A stretch of 64,000 bases of DNA from Tenacibaculum ovolyticum DSM 18103 (lineage in GTDB: Bacteria; Bacteroidota; Bacteroidia; Flavobacteriales; Flavobacteriaceae), in assembly GCF_000430545.1 (NCBI RefSeq), contig NZ_AUMF01000018.1:37266-101265 (forward strand), read 5' to 3'. Of the stretch, positions 26,169 to 35,162 are shown one piece after another. A model generated the notes under the pieces. It did not search any database, was not told the origin of the DNA, and worked only from the letters and a program-made list of their open reading frames with translations. Made by a program: the position numbers and the translations under genes. The first letter of the stretch is position 1; each line of letters opens with the position of its first letter.

Positions 26169-28496
26169 TTAATCAGGTAAACGATCTCTATCTTTTTTAG
26201 TTCTGTTAAATCGATATGTAAAAGTTACTGATGTAAATCTACCAATGGGTCTATTATAGCTATTTATAGTGTAATCATTACCAGTAATTAATTGTTTACG
26301 AACCCTTGAATCTAAGATGTTATTCATGTTTAAGGTAATGGTTGCTTTATCATTCAAAATATCTTTACTAATACCTAGATTTACTCTGTATTGAGCTTCG
26401 GTGAATATTTGACCACTTTGTCTTTCTCCATTATAATTAAAGCTTGATTGAAGCGTTAGTTTAGAAAATTTCATTCTGGAGTTTAAACGAGTAGACCATG
26501 TGCTATCATCAATAATATAAATACCTCTTTGGTTAAAAGAATAATAGTTGAATTCACTTGATAAACGCCACCATTTATAAGGGGAATATCGAATAGCTAG
26601 TTCAGTACCAAATCTATTTTCAGTTCCTGAATTAATAGGCTTTGATATTAATGCGCCATCTGTGTTTGATGTTACTAATGTTTCGAATACATTTGTTGTC
26701 TTCTGGTAATAAACAGATGGGTTAAAGGTGAATTTACTCCAGCGCTTTAAGAAACCTAACTCGAAAGAATTTGTGTACATTGGATTTAAATCAGGGTTAC
26801 CAACACGAATATTACGTCGGTCAGAAATACCTCCAAAAGGATTTAAATGCCAAAAGCTAGGTCGTCGAATTCTTCTACTGTAGCTTAATTGCATATTTGT
26901 AGCATTATTAAAGTTATAGGTAAAATGTGCTGTAGGAAATAAATCAGTATAACTCTTTGCTGTTTTAAATTTATTCTTTTTGTCGTCACTTCCTGTGTTG
27001 GCATATTCAGCACGCAGACCTAATAAATATTGTAATTTGTTCTCTCTATTTCCATATTGAACATAAGCTCCGTAAATACGTTCATTATATTTTAATAAGT
27101 TATCTAAACTATCTATTAAAACAGTATTATCCCAAACCTTATAATCACTATTAATATTTCTAATTTCACCTTTTATACCCATTTCTATATGCGATTTTTG
27201 GGTGATAGGTAATTTAAAGTCAGATTGAAATAAAAAATCTTTACTACTTTCTATATCTCTACTTTTTAACAAGTTTATTGCTGAGGTTGTTGGGAATTGT
27301 TCTTGCTCTTCCACAGATTCATTTTCGTCATCATTCCAAAAGTCATACTGAAAATTAGCTGTAAATTTTTGCCCTTTTTTAGTAAATGTTTTCACATAAT
27401 TCAGTTCAATTTGATTTGCAACTTGTGGTTCTCTGTACGATTCTTTTGAGGTAAGAATATTGTCTGTTTGTTTTAAGTTATCTAAGAAATCAAAAGTGTA
27501 ATCAACTGTGTTTTTACTTGTGTTGTTTCTAAGGTAGTAACTTAATGTTAGCGTGTTTTTGTCGTTTATATAGTAATCACTTCCAAAATACAAGTTAAAA
27601 GTACGATGACTTCTATTCATGTTTGTTGTTCTGTTTGAAAATGAAGTAATCGTATTACTAACGTAGTTCGTTCTATTTAAGTAACCATTTCCATCAAAAG
27701 ATCTATAGCGATATGAAACATTAGAAAATAAATTAAACTTCTCTTTTTTGTAATTTATATTGTAGTTTATACTATGATTGTCGGGTATTCCTGTTGTTAG
27801 TTGTAAAGAGCTTCCAAAACCACCATTTTTATTTCGTTTTAAAATAATATTGATGATTCCTCCAGTACCTTCAGCATCATATTTTGCAGACGGATTAGTA
27901 ATTACTTCTACCTTTTCTATACTTTCCGAAGGGATTGATTGTAATCCGTTGTTGGCTGTTAAAACAGAAGGCTTACCGTTAATTAATATACGAACATTAG
28001 CGTTTCCTCGTAAGCTTACAGCTCCTTCTATGTCTACGTTAACAGACGGTACACTGTTTAAGATGTCATTAACAGAACCTCCTTTTGAAATTAAATCTTT
28101 TCCTACGTTAAAAACACGTTTGTCTAATTTGTATTCGGTAGTAGATTTTTCTGCAATAACCTCTATTTCATCTAATGCTTGAGAGTTTTCTTTTAAAAAG
28201 ATAGTTTGAAGTGAATGGTTTTTTGTTATTGAAATATTATTTATTAAATGATTTTTGAACCCAATAAACTCAATTTTAATATTATAATTCCCTTTTTTAG
28301 CGTTAATAGAAAACTCACCTTTATTATTTGTAGTTTCTCCTATAATGAGCTTACCTGTAATTGGGTTTGTTAAAATTATAGTAGCAAACTCTAGAGGTTG
28401 TTTTGTGTTTTCTTCAACAACTTTACCTGTAATATTGATTTGGGCGGATAAAAGAATGGTGTTAAAGAATAAAAGAATGAATAATATGTTTTTCAT
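26169..28496 (-). CDS. TonB-dependent outer membrane receptor (OMP_b-brl_3 type)
   Basis: The 775-residue protein has a signal peptide (MKNILFILLFFNTILLSAQ), a carboxypeptidase-regulatory-like domain (ITGKVVEENTKQPLEFATI), a plug domain with PSVNVDIEGAVSLRGNANV and AEGTGGIINIILKR, and a barrel that ends in FTYRF-. I chose the ATG at 28496, because the 17 codons before it do not resemble a signal peptide. The short form without a SusD partner is common in Bacteroidota for siderophore, metal or unknown ligands. It stands alone and diverges from the LytS-type kinase by 209 bases, so the two may be co-regulated. No ligand can be named. Confidence 0.9.
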   Translation of the reverse strand: MKNILFILLFFNTILLSAQINITGKVVEENTKQPLEFATIILTNPITGKLIIGETTNNKGEFSINAKKGNYNIKIEFIGFKNHLINNISITKNHSLQTIFLKENSQALDEIEVIAEKSTTEYKLDKRVFNVGKDLISKGGSVNDILNSVPSVNVDIEGAVSLRGNANVRILINGKPSVLTANNGLQSIPSESIEKVEVITNPSAKYDAEGTGGIINIILKRNKNGGFGSSLQLTTGIPDNHSINYNINYKKEKFNLFSNVSYRYRSFDGNGYLNRTNYVSNTITSFSNRTTNMNRSHRTFNLYFGSDYYINDKNTLTLSYYLRNNTSKNTVDYTFDFLDNLKQTDNILTSKESYREPQVANQIELNYVKTFTKKGQKFTANFQYDFWNDDENESVEEQEQFPTTSAINLLKSRDIESSKDFLFQSDFKLPITQKSHIEMGIKGEIRNINSDYKVWDNTVLIDSLDNLLKYNERIYGAYVQYGNRENKLQYLLGLRAEYANTGSDDKKNKFKTAKSYTDLFPTAHFTYNFNNATNMQLSYSRRIRRPSFWHLNPFGGISDRRNIRVGNPDLNPMYTNSFELGFLKRWSKFTFNPSVYYQKTTNVFETLVTSNTDGALISKPINSGTENRFGTELAIRYSPYKWWRLSSEFNYYSFNQRGIYIIDDSTWSTRLNSRMKFSKLTLQSSFNYNGERQSGQIFTEAQYRVNLGISKDILNDKATITLNMNNILDSRVRKQLITGNDYTINSYNRPIGRFTSVTFTYRFNRTKKDRDRLPD

Positions 28497-28705
28497 TTTG
28501 TTTGTTTTTTGAATTATGAGGCAAATATGAGTTGGATTATAAAGCAATATTTAGGTAGTAGACGAATGTGAGGATAAAATCGACGTTTGAAGTTTTTGGA
28601 TTAAAAAGCTAGTTTTATGGGGTGAAAAGTTATAAATAAGGGTAAAGAAAGTCGATTTGTCGATTAGTGATCGATTTTAAGAGAGCTATTTATATATTTA
28701 CAATC
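28497..28705. promoter_or_regulatory. divergent region with repeated TCGA/CGATT motifs
   Basis: Between the TonB receptor and the kinase, CGATT-type words recur at 28653, 28661 and 28671, with TCGACGTT near 28580. Such clustering may mark a regulator site, possibly for the LytTR protein. No exact TAnnTTTG box was seen. Confidence 0.3.
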
Positions 28706-29779
28706 ATGATTAAAATAACTACCCTTATTGCGTTTTTTCAAAAGAATAGAGCATTGGAGCATATTTTGTTTTGGTGTGTGTTTTTTGCATTAGATTTCCC
28801 GAAAGACTCTCTTAGGTATCAAAATGAATTTGCTTTTTTAGAAACTTTTGTAATGTCTTTGTGTCATATAATTCCGCAAATTATTACATCTTATTTTTTA
28901 GCCTATTATGTAATACCTGAGTTTTTATTGCAGAAAAAATATATAAAAGCTGTTGGTTTATTTATAGTGGGAACTTATTTATTGGCAGTATTTAATAGAA
29001 TATTAGTTGTTCATGTTGGTGAAACTTTAGTTAGAAAAGGAGTGTTTACACAAGAGCCAATTTTAGAGATTTTTAGTGATTGGAAAAAAATATTTTTCTA
29101 TTATATACCTAACCTTTATTCTATGGCGTTAATTTTTTTATCTGTAAAGTATCTTATGGGTTATAAAAAAATGAAAGAGGAGGGTTTGGTTTTGGGAAAA
29201 GAAAAGATGGAAAATGAATTAAAAACATTAAAAGCACAGTTAAATCCACATTTCTTATTCAATACATTAAATAATATTTATTCATTATCGGTTGGTAATT
29301 CACCTAAAACGTCAGCATCTATTGGTAAGTTGTCTGAGATTTTAGACCATGTATTGTATCGATGTAATAGTAAGTTTGTGCTACTTTCTAGTGAAATAGC
29401 ATTGCTTAAAAATTACATTGAGTTAGAAAAGTTGCGTTATGATGATAGGTTACAGGTTTCATTTGTAACAACGATTGAAAATGATACTGAAATTCCGCCG
29501 TTAGTTTTATTATCGTTGGTAGAAAATGCTTTTAAACATGGAGCTGGTGAAGATAGTGGTTCTCCGAAAATAGACATTCATATAGTAAATAATCAAAAAG
29601 AGCTTATATTTAATATTTCAAATACTATCTCTAAAGATTATCAATCAAGTAATCAAGAAAATATTGGACTCACTAATATTAGAAAACAACTTAATTTAAT
29701 TTATAAAGAACGTTATAGTTTAGATATAAAATGTTCGAAAAGTGCATTTGAAGTAGTGTTAAAAATAAAACAAATTTAA
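28706..29779 (+). CDS. LytS/YehU-type sensor histidine kinase
   Basis: This 357-residue protein has four to five N-terminal membrane helices and then a His_kinase domain with AQLNPHFLFNTLNNIY (phospho-acceptor His182). The ATPase end follows with PPLVLLSLVENAFKHG (N-box) and NIGLTNIRKQL (G-box). I start at the ATG at 28706, since a GTG 13 codons upstream is less likely. It overlaps the LytTR regulator gene by the TAATG junction and forms a two-component pair with it. Signals for these kinases in Bacteroidota are mostly unknown. Confidence 0.9.
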   Translation: MIKITTLIAFFQKNRALEHILFWCVFFALDFPKDSLRYQNEFAFLETFVMSLCHIIPQIITSYFLAYYVIPEFLLQKKYIKAVGLFIVGTYLLAVFNRILVVHVGETLVRKGVFTQEPILEIFSDWKKIFFYYIPNLYSMALIFLSVKYLMGYKKMKEEGLVLGKEKMENELKTLKAQLNPHFLFNTLNNIYSLSVGNSPKTSASIGKLSEILDHVLYRCNSKFVLLSSEIALLKNYIELEKLRYDDRLQVSFVTTIENDTEIPPLVLLSLVENAFKHGAGEDSGSPKIDIHIVNNQKELIFNISNTISKDYQSSNQENIGLTNIRKQLNLIYKERYSLDIKCSKSAFEVVLKIKQI

Positions 29780-30498
29780 TGATGAAGGTAAAATGTTTGT
29801 TGGTAGATGATGAGCCTTTGGCTATTAAATTAATTGAAAACCATATCTCTAAAATAGATGCTTTAGAGGTGGTAGCTACCTGTAATAATGCATTAAAAGC
29901 ATTTGAAATAATTAACACACAACAGATTGATTTGATGTTTTTAGATATAAAAATGCCGAATATTACAGGGATAGATTTTTTAAAAACATTAAAAAATCCA
30001 CCAAAAACTATTTTTACAACAGCGTATAGAGATTATGCGATAGAAAGTTATGATTTAGAGGTGGTAGATTATTTATTAAAACCAATAACTTTTGAGCGTT
30101 TTTTTAAATCTATAGATCGCTTTTTAAGGGAAAAGAAAGAAGCGTCTGCTAATACTTTTAGTACAGAGAAAAAAAATACAGAAGATTTTTTACTTGTTAA
30201 ATCTGGAAATAAACATCATAAAATTAAGATTGAAGAAATAATATTTATAGAAAGTTTAAAAGATTATATAAAAATACATACTATAAATGATAAGAGGATT
30301 GTAGCTAAATATAAGATAGGGGAAATAGAGGAGGAGTTAATAGATAAAAAATTCTTAAGAATTCATCGATCTTATATTGTTAATACTGTTAAAATTTCAG
30401 CATTTACAATGAGTGATATTGAGGTGAATTCAGTTGAAATACCAATTGGAGCCAGTTATAAAGAAAAGGTAATTTCTTTTTTAAGCAAATGGAAGTAG
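29779..30498 (+). CDS. LytTR-family response regulator
   Basis: The 239-residue protein has a receiver domain with VDDEP at 9-13, phospho-acceptor Asp56 (LMFLDIKMP), the Thr of FTTAYRDYA and the Lys of LLKPI. A LytTR DNA-binding domain follows at about 130-237 (LVKSGNKHHKIKIEEIIFIESLKDYIKIHT, FLRIHRSYIVN). It pairs with the kinase just upstream. Targets may include the divergent TonB receptor gene, which is only inferred from position. Confidence 0.93.
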   Translation: MMKVKCLLVDDEPLAIKLIENHISKIDALEVVATCNNALKAFEIINTQQIDLMFLDIKMPNITGIDFLKTLKNPPKTIFTTAYRDYAIESYDLEVVDYLLKPITFERFFKSIDRFLREKKEASANTFSTEKKNTEDFLLVKSGNKHHKIKIEEIIFIESLKDYIKIHTINDKRIVAKYKIGEIEEELIDKKFLRIHRSYIVNTVKISAFTMSDIEVNSVEIPIGASYKEKVISFLSKWK

Positions 30499-30504
30499 TA
30501 TTTG

Positions 30505-30512
30505 TATTTTTG
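30505..30512 (+). promoter_or_regulatory. TAnnTTTG promoter almost touching the recX start
   Basis: TATTTTTG ends only 4 bases before ATG 30517. With the usual start distance the message would be leaderless. It helps choose this ATG over the TTG at 30502. Confidence 0.55.
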
Positions 30513-30516
30513 CAGA

Positions 30517-30987
30517 ATGGCAAAAAAGATTTTTACTGTAGATGAAATAAAGAGAAAGATAGAGCACTATTGTGCGTATCAAGATCGTTGTCATAAAGAA
30601 GTTGAAAATAAAATAAAAGAATATAGTTTAATTCCAGAAGCCCGAGAAATGATTCTTTTAAGTCTTATGAAAGATAATTTTTTAAATGAAGAGCGGTTTT
30701 CTAAAAGTTTTGCAAGAGGGAAATTCCGCATAAAAAAATGGGGTAAACAACGAATTGTAAGAGAATTAAAATTTAGAAATATATCAGCGTACAACATAAA
30801 AACTGCTTTAAAAGAAATAAACGAACAGGAGTATATTACTACGCTATATGAACTGGTTGCGAAAAAAGATAAATTAGTAAGAGAAGAAAATGTATTTAAG
30901 CGAAAAAAGAAAATAGCTGATTACCTTTTGTATAGAGGTTTTGAAAGTAACTTAGTATATGAGGCAATTAACGCTATTCAAATTTAA
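30517..30987 (+). CDS. recX: RecX regulatory protein
   Basis: This 156-residue protein fits RecX: three tandem three-helix repeats, with RCHKEVENKIKEY, LNEERFSKSFARGKFRIKKWGKQRIVRELK (the most conserved block) and LLYRGFESNLVYEAI at the end. RecX binds RecA filaments and limits their growth. recA is not adjacent here, which is normal for Bacteroidota. The ATG at 30517 gives MAKKIFTVDEIKRKIEHYCAY, the usual beginning. Its end overlaps the next convergent gene by 14 bases. Confidence 0.88.
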   Translation: MAKKIFTVDEIKRKIEHYCAYQDRCHKEVENKIKEYSLIPEAREMILLSLMKDNFLNEERFSKSFARGKFRIKKWGKQRIVRELKFRNISAYNIKTALKEINEQEYITTLYELVAKKDKLVREENVFKRKKKIADYLLYRGFESNLVYEAINAIQI

Positions 30988-31498
30988 AAATACTATCTAG
31001 TTTTATTGCTTTGTCGAATCCCTTTTTAATGTAAACCGTATTTATTTTATCATTCATGCCTCCATAAAGATCTAATACTTTAGTTACTTGATTATTTATT
31101 TCTTTTGAAGTAATTGAGGGAATGTATGTCATATCTGCCAACCTTAAAACTTCGTTCTCAAAAACATTCATACGAGCTTTAAAAGCAGGTGTTTTAAGTG
31201 TTTTTATATTTAAACTATCTTTAAGATGCTTGGTTAGTGTTTTTAGTTCTAGTGCATTGTTTAGCGCTTCAGTAGGAGAAGTGTTTTTAAGCTGCTGTAT
31301 AAAATCCTTTAATATAAAATACTCTTTCCATTTTATTATTTCCTTAGTAGGGGTTTCATCTAAAGGTGTATTTTTAGAATGTTTAATAGCAGTGTTCATT
31401 CCTGTTTTTTTTACAGGAGTGTTTTTTTGAACATCTTTATTCTTGCAAGAAAAAGCTATTAAAATGAAAGAAAATAAAACGAATAAATTGTATCTCAT
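30974..31498 (-). CDS. small uncharacterised lipoprotein
   Basis: The 174-residue protein starts with a clear lipoprotein signal (LFSFILIAFSCKNK, Cys18) when begun at the ATG at 31498. The ten codons before it are not signal-like. The mature part is helical and charged, with no motif that I recognise. It is convergent with recX and overlaps it by 14 bases. Function is unknown. A Bacteroidota-specific envelope helper is the most that can be said. Confidence 0.65.
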   Translation of the reverse strand: MRYNLFVLFSFILIAFSCKNKDVQKNTPVKKTGMNTAIKHSKNTPLDETPTKEIIKWKEYFILKDFIQQLKNTSPTEALNNALELKTLTKHLKDSLNIKTLKTPAFKARMNVFENEVLRLADMTYIPSITSKEINNQVTKVLDLYGGMNDKINTVYIKKGFDKAIKLDSIFKFE

Positions 31499-31659
31499 TA
31501 GTAGAAAATTAAAGTGATAAAAGTACATATTTTACTTGATTTATAGATAAAATGAAAAGATAAGTTTGTAATCAGTTGTTTATGTGTGTGTTTTGTTAAT
31601 AATTAAAAAATGAGAAATGTTTTTTACGAATTATGAAATTTTATAACTTCGCAATACTA

Positions 31660-31667
31660 TATTTTTG
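31660..31667 (+). promoter_or_regulatory. TAnnTTTG promoter of the threonine dehydrogenase gene
   Basis: TATTTTTG ends 11 bases before the ATG at 31679, giving a very short leader. Confidence 0.55.
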
Positions 31668-31678
31668 AACTTTTAAGA

Positions 31679-32620
31679 ATGAATGATACTGTATTAATTT
31701 TAGGTGCTTGCGGGCAAATAGGAATAGAACTAACTCAAAAACTACGTATTATATATGGAGCTAATAATGTAATAGCTTCCGATATTAGAGAAGGAGGAGA
31801 GGAGATGTTAAATTCTGGGCCTTTTGAAATTATTGATGCTACAAGTAAAGAAAGAATTTTAGAGGTTGTAAAAAAATATAAGGTAACTCAGGTGTATTTA
31901 ATGGCAGCAATGCTATCAGCTACCGCTGAAAAATACCCGTTAAAAGGATGGGATTTGAATATGACATCTTTATTAGCTGTTTTAGAAATAGCGAGAGAAA
32001 AACATATTGAAAAAGTGTATTGGCCAAGTTCTATGGCTTCATTTGGACCAACATCTCCAAAAATTAATACGCCTCAGCAAACAGTTATGGAGCCTTCAAC
32101 AGTTTATGGAATTAGTAAAGTTGCTGGTGAGCATTGGTGTAATTATTATCATGAAAAATATGGGGTAGATGTACGTAGTATTCGTTATCCTGGTATTATT
32201 AGTTGGAAAACTTTACCTGGTGGAGGAACTACAGATTATGCTGTAGATATTTATTTTGATGCTCTAAAAAAAGGGATTTTTGAGTGTTTTTTGTCTGAAA
32301 ACACCCGTTTACCTATGATGTATATGGATGATGCAATTAACGCTACAATTCAAATTATGCAAGCAGATGCAAGCAAGATAAAAACAAGAACTTCTTATAA
32401 TTTAGCAGCAATTAGCTTTACACCTAAAGAAATTGCTACAGAGATAAAAAAATATATTCCAGATTTTACAATTACCTACAATCCAGATTTCAGACAAGCT
32501 ATTGCTGATAGCTGGCCTCAAATTATTGATGATTCTCATGCAAGACAAGATTGGGGATGGCAGCATGAATTTGATTTAACATCTATGACAAAAGATATTA
32601 TTACTAATTTAAAAAAGTAA
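31679..32620 (+). CDS. SDR-type L-threonine 3-dehydrogenase
   Basis: This 313-residue enzyme has an NAD-binding GxxGxxG (GACGQIG, 9-15), the active-site YxxxK at Tyr143/Lys147 (VYGISK), and the pattern RYPGIISWKTLPGGGTTDYAVDIYF seen in the short-chain threonine dehydrogenases described from Flavobacterium/Cytophaga. It oxidises L-threonine to 2-amino-3-ketobutyrate, which KBL or spontaneous decarboxylation then handles. The MYMDDAINATIQIM segment is usual for the family. It stands alone between its own promoter and a thioredoxin-like gene. A general UDP-sugar epimerase role is less likely, given the whole-length pattern. Confidence 0.88.
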   Translation: MNDTVLILGACGQIGIELTQKLRIIYGANNVIASDIREGGEEMLNSGPFEIIDATSKERILEVVKKYKVTQVYLMAAMLSATAEKYPLKGWDLNMTSLLAVLEIAREKHIEKVYWPSSMASFGPTSPKINTPQQTVMEPSTVYGISKVAGEHWCNYYHEKYGVDVRSIRYPGIISWKTLPGGGTTDYAVDIYFDALKKGIFECFLSENTRLPMMYMDDAINATIQIMQADASKIKTRTSYNLAAISFTPKEIATEIKKYIPDFTITYNPDFRQAIADSWPQIIDDSHARQDWGWQHEFDLTSMTKDIITNLKK

Positions 32621-32719
32621 GTTATAAAGAGTGTTGTAAGTTTTTAAATATTACTGCGTCTATATTAACTCTTTTTAGATATTGTAACTTAGGTTACTTT
32701 AAATGTAAAAGATAAAAAA

Positions 32720-32727
32720 TACATTTG
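32720..32727 (+). promoter_or_regulatory. TAnnTTTG promoter of the thioredoxin-like gene
   Basis: TACATTTG lies 18 bases before the ATG at 32746. It supports that ATG over the TTG at 32725, which lies inside the box. Confidence 0.6.
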
Positions 32728-32745
32728 TGTAATAAGATTATTAAG

Positions 32746-33336
32746 ATGAAAGAAATTATTGAAAACAGTTTACAGAAAGCAATTTCATATTCAGAATATA
32801 GAATTCTTGTAAAAGAGTTGTTAGATGAAGGTAAATCAACAGGTTTAAATCAATCTGAAGACTTATTAAATTATAGTTTGTTAAATGATAAACGAATGAA
32901 ACGTTTAGATAAAACTATAAAAGTTTCAGAAGAAACGATAGCAAAACTGAAAGATGTAAAAGAACCTCAAACTTGGTTAGTATTAACTGAGGGCTGGTGT
33001 GGAGATGCGGCTCAAAACTTACCTGTAATTAACAAAATTGCAGAAGAAAATTCTAATATAAAGTTAAAATTAGTTCTTAGAGATGAGAATTTAGAACTTA
33101 TGGATGGGTTTTTAACGAACGGAGGAAGATCAATTCCTAAGTTAATTGCATTAGATAAAGACAATAAAGTCATTAATACTTGGGGGCCAAGGCCTGTTGT
33201 AGCTACACAAATGGTTGCAGATTATAAGGCAGAGCATGGTAGTTTAGATGCAGAGTTTAAAAAAGATTTACAAGTTTGGTATAATAAAAATAAAGGGGAA
33301 AATGTTCAAGAAAATATTCTCTCGTTATTAAAATAA
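32746..33336 (+). CDS. thioredoxin-fold protein with a single active-site cysteine
   Basis: The 196-residue protein has a helical N-terminal extension of about 70 residues and a thioredoxin-like domain with WLVLTEGWCGDAAQNLP at 77-93 and the cis-Pro segment RSIPKLI. The active site is WCGDA, so only Cys85 is present instead of CxxC. A normal dithiol oxidoreductase is therefore unlikely. Monothiol chemistry, chaperone or redox-sensing roles are possible. There is no signal peptide, so it is cytosolic. This family is known in Bacteroidota as an uncharacterised thioredoxin-like group. Confidence 0.82.
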   Translation: MKEIIENSLQKAISYSEYRILVKELLDEGKSTGLNQSEDLLNYSLLNDKRMKRLDKTIKVSEETIAKLKDVKEPQTWLVLTEGWCGDAAQNLPVINKIAEENSNIKLKLVLRDENLELMDGFLTNGGRSIPKLIALDKDNKVINTWGPRPVVATQMVADYKAEHGSLDAEFKKDLQVWYNKNKGENVQENILSLLK

Positions 33337-33352
33337 TTACTTGCTTTTTATA

Positions 33353-33396
33353 AAAACAAAAACCCTTTTTTATTCTTAAAAAAGGGTTTTTGTTTT
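33353..33396. terminator. long bidirectional intrinsic terminator
   Basis: Nineteen-base arms at 33353-33371 and 33378-33396 pair perfectly around ATTCTT, with an ACCC/GGGT core flanked by A and T runs. It ends the thioredoxin-like gene just before the next promoter. Confidence 0.9.
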
Positions 33397-33399
33397 CTG

Positions 33400-33407
33400 T
33401 ATATTTG
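33400..33407 (+). promoter_or_regulatory. TAnnTTTG promoter for the gene at 33427
   Basis: TATATTTG lies 3 bases after the terminator stem and 19 bases before the ATG at 33427. Confidence 0.6.
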
Positions 33408-33426
33408 CCACATAGAAAGAATAATT

Positions 33427-33927
33427 ATGTTAGTAGATTTCAATACATTATCAGAAGAAGCTAAGGTTTGGATTTATCCATCTAGTAGAAAATTTTATCC
33501 GCAAGAAATTGAAGGTTTAAAAGAGAAGCTGAAAGCTTTTGTTGAGGTATGGAAACAAGATGATGTAGACTTTAAAGCTTCGGTGGAGCTGCGATACAAC
33601 CGTTTTATTGTTTTTTCTGGTGAAGGAAATACGGCATTGTTAAATGCTGACGTTGATAAGTTGGTTGGTTTTGTTTTGCAATTGCAAGAAACATATAAAG
33701 TTGAGTTATTAGATAGAATGAACGTTTGTTTTAAGCAAGGTGAGTATACTCAGTATAAAGAGTTAAAAGATTTTAAAAAATTGATTAAAAACAAAGCGGT
33801 AACAGAAAAAACCATTGTTTTTGATAACTTAGTTGAAACGAAATTAGAGTTAGAAAATCATTGGGAAGTGCCAATTTCTGAAAGTTGGTATAGTCGTTTT
33901 TTAAAGAAAAGTAAAACCAATCCCTAA
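33427..33927 (+). CDS. conserved hypothetical protein (often labelled ABC transporter ATPase in Flavobacteria)
   Basis: This 166-residue protein has an opening like VDFNTLSEEAKVWIYPSSRKF and a conserved KASVELRYNRFIVFSGEGN segment. I know similar proteins under the name ABC transporter ATPase, but there is no Walker A or ABC signature, so that name is not supported. It is cytosolic with a mixed alpha/beta composition. The reading frame ends inside the convergent gene, with a 27-base overlap. Function is unknown. Confidence 0.78.
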   Translation: MLVDFNTLSEEAKVWIYPSSRKFYPQEIEGLKEKLKAFVEVWKQDDVDFKASVELRYNRFIVFSGEGNTALLNADVDKLVGFVLQLQETYKVELLDRMNVCFKQGEYTQYKELKDFKKLIKNKAVTEKTIVFDNLVETKLELENHWEVPISESWYSRFLKKSKTNP

Positions 33928-34434
33928 CGAGATACTGTTTAGGTTTCCACTTTCAAATTGCGCTATTTTCTTTTGATGAAAATCTAAACGTATCATGCCA
34001 TTCCATCTATTACTGCTTAAAGAAAGAATTCCTACACCTATTTTGTAGTAATTACCGTTAGAAAATTTATTAGATAAACGAAACATTTGTCCATAACTAC
34101 TTTCTATAAAATATGCACTGCTACTTTTTTTAATAAAGTTGTATCGTAAACTAGCGTATGTTGGTATTGAGTTAATTGAATAGGTAAAATGATGATCGTA
34201 ACCAACATTAATACTTGAAGCCCAGCGTTTATTGAATTGATACCCAAAACCTGTTCTTAGTAATATTGACTTAGGTGTTATAAAAGGACCATTTCCATCT
34301 TCATCTAGTTTGTAGTTTTGGTTAACACCAAAAGTTGTGTTTATAGACCCTGTAAAATAAGGATGGCTATCATTTTGAGCCTTAACAGTTATACTCGCAA
34401 TAATGAATAAGGTAAAAAGGAATAAATTTTTCAA
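33901..34434 (-). CDS. outer membrane beta-barrel protein, small
   Basis: The 177-residue protein has a signal peptide (MKNLFLFTLFIIASITVKAQ) and then alternating beta strands rich in aromatic residues (YFTGSINTTFGVNQNY, GFGYQFNKRWASSINVGYDHHF). It ends in an aromatic strand (SLGIGFTFL). This fits an 8-stranded barrel of the PorT/OmpW-like kind in Bacteroidota. It is convergent with the gene at 33427 and lies 31 bases after the truB stop. No specific ligand or function is evident. Confidence 0.75.
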   Translation of the reverse strand: MKNLFLFTLFIIASITVKAQNDSHPYFTGSINTTFGVNQNYKLDEDGNGPFITPKSILLRTGFGYQFNKRWASSINVGYDHHFTYSINSIPTYASLRYNFIKKSSSAYFIESSYGQMFRLSNKFSNGNYYKIGVGILSLSSNRWNGMIRLDFHQKKIAQFESGNLNSISLGIGFTFL

Positions 34435-34465
34435 AGTAGTAATTTTTGAGGTTTTAAATCAAAAA

Positions 34466-35161
34466 CTATTCCACTTCTAAAGAATTTATAAACGCATCTA
34501 CACTTTGTGTATTATCAACATGAAAATCACCAATTTTAGTTCTTCTTAAAGCTGATAAATGAGCACCTGAATTTAAAGCAACACCAAAATCGTATGCTAA
34601 AGAACGAATGTAAGTTCCTTTGCTGCAAACCACTCTAAAATCAACATTGTTTGCATTAATATTTGTGATTTCAAAAATAGGAATGGTAACTTCTCTCGAT
34701 TTTATTTCGGTAGTTTCACCTTTTCTAGCTAATTCGTACAATCGCTTTCCTTCTTTTTTAATAGCAGAAAAAATAGGTGGTTTTTGTTGAATTACACCTG
34801 TAAACTGTTTTGTAGTTTCGTGAATTAATTCTTCAGTAATATGTGTTGTAGAAAAAGTTTCATTTACCTCGGTTTCTAAATCGTAACTAGGTGTTGTTCC
34901 ACCTAGGGTAATAGTACCTGTGTATTCTTTTATTTGACCTTGATATGTGTCAATAATCTTAGTTTTTTTACCAGTACAAATAATTAATAAGCCAGTTGCT
35001 AAAGGGTCTAAAGTACCTGCATGACCTACTTTTATTTTTTTAATATCAAAACGTTTTCTAATGTGCCAACGTAGTTTGTTAACTACCTGGAAAGAGGTCC
35101 ATTCTAGTGGTTTATCAATCAATAAAACTTGTCCGTTTTTGTAATCTTCTTCAGTTTTCAT
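34466..35161 (-). CDS. truB: tRNA pseudouridine(55) synthase TruB
   Basis: This 231-residue enzyme makes pseudouridine 55 in the T-loop of tRNAs. It has GHAGTLDPLATGLL at about 45-58 with the catalytic Asp, and the IDKPLEWTSFQVV beginning. The C-terminal PUA extension of E. coli TruB is mostly missing, as is common in Bacteroidota. It is 1 base downstream of uppP and part of the conserved ftsX-DUF3098-uppP-truB order. Confidence 0.95.
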   Translation of the reverse strand: MKTEEDYKNGQVLLIDKPLEWTSFQVVNKLRWHIRKRFDIKKIKVGHAGTLDPLATGLLIICTGKKTKIIDTYQGQIKEYTGTITLGGTTPSYDLETEVNETFSTTHITEELIHETTKQFTGVIQQKPPIFSAIKKEGKRLYELARKGETTEIKSREVTIPIFEITNINANNVDFRVVCSKGTYIRSLAYDFGVALNSGAHLSALRRTKIGDFHVDNTQSVDAFINSLEVE

Positions 35162-35162
35162 A

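Noticed and set aside
27778..28182. 134-codon open frame opposite the TonB receptor
   Set aside because: It mirrors the plug domain codons and shows no protein-like features.
33427..33927. ABC transporter ATPase as a functional name
   Set aside because: No Walker A, Walker B or ABC signature can be seen, so only the hypothetical call is kept.
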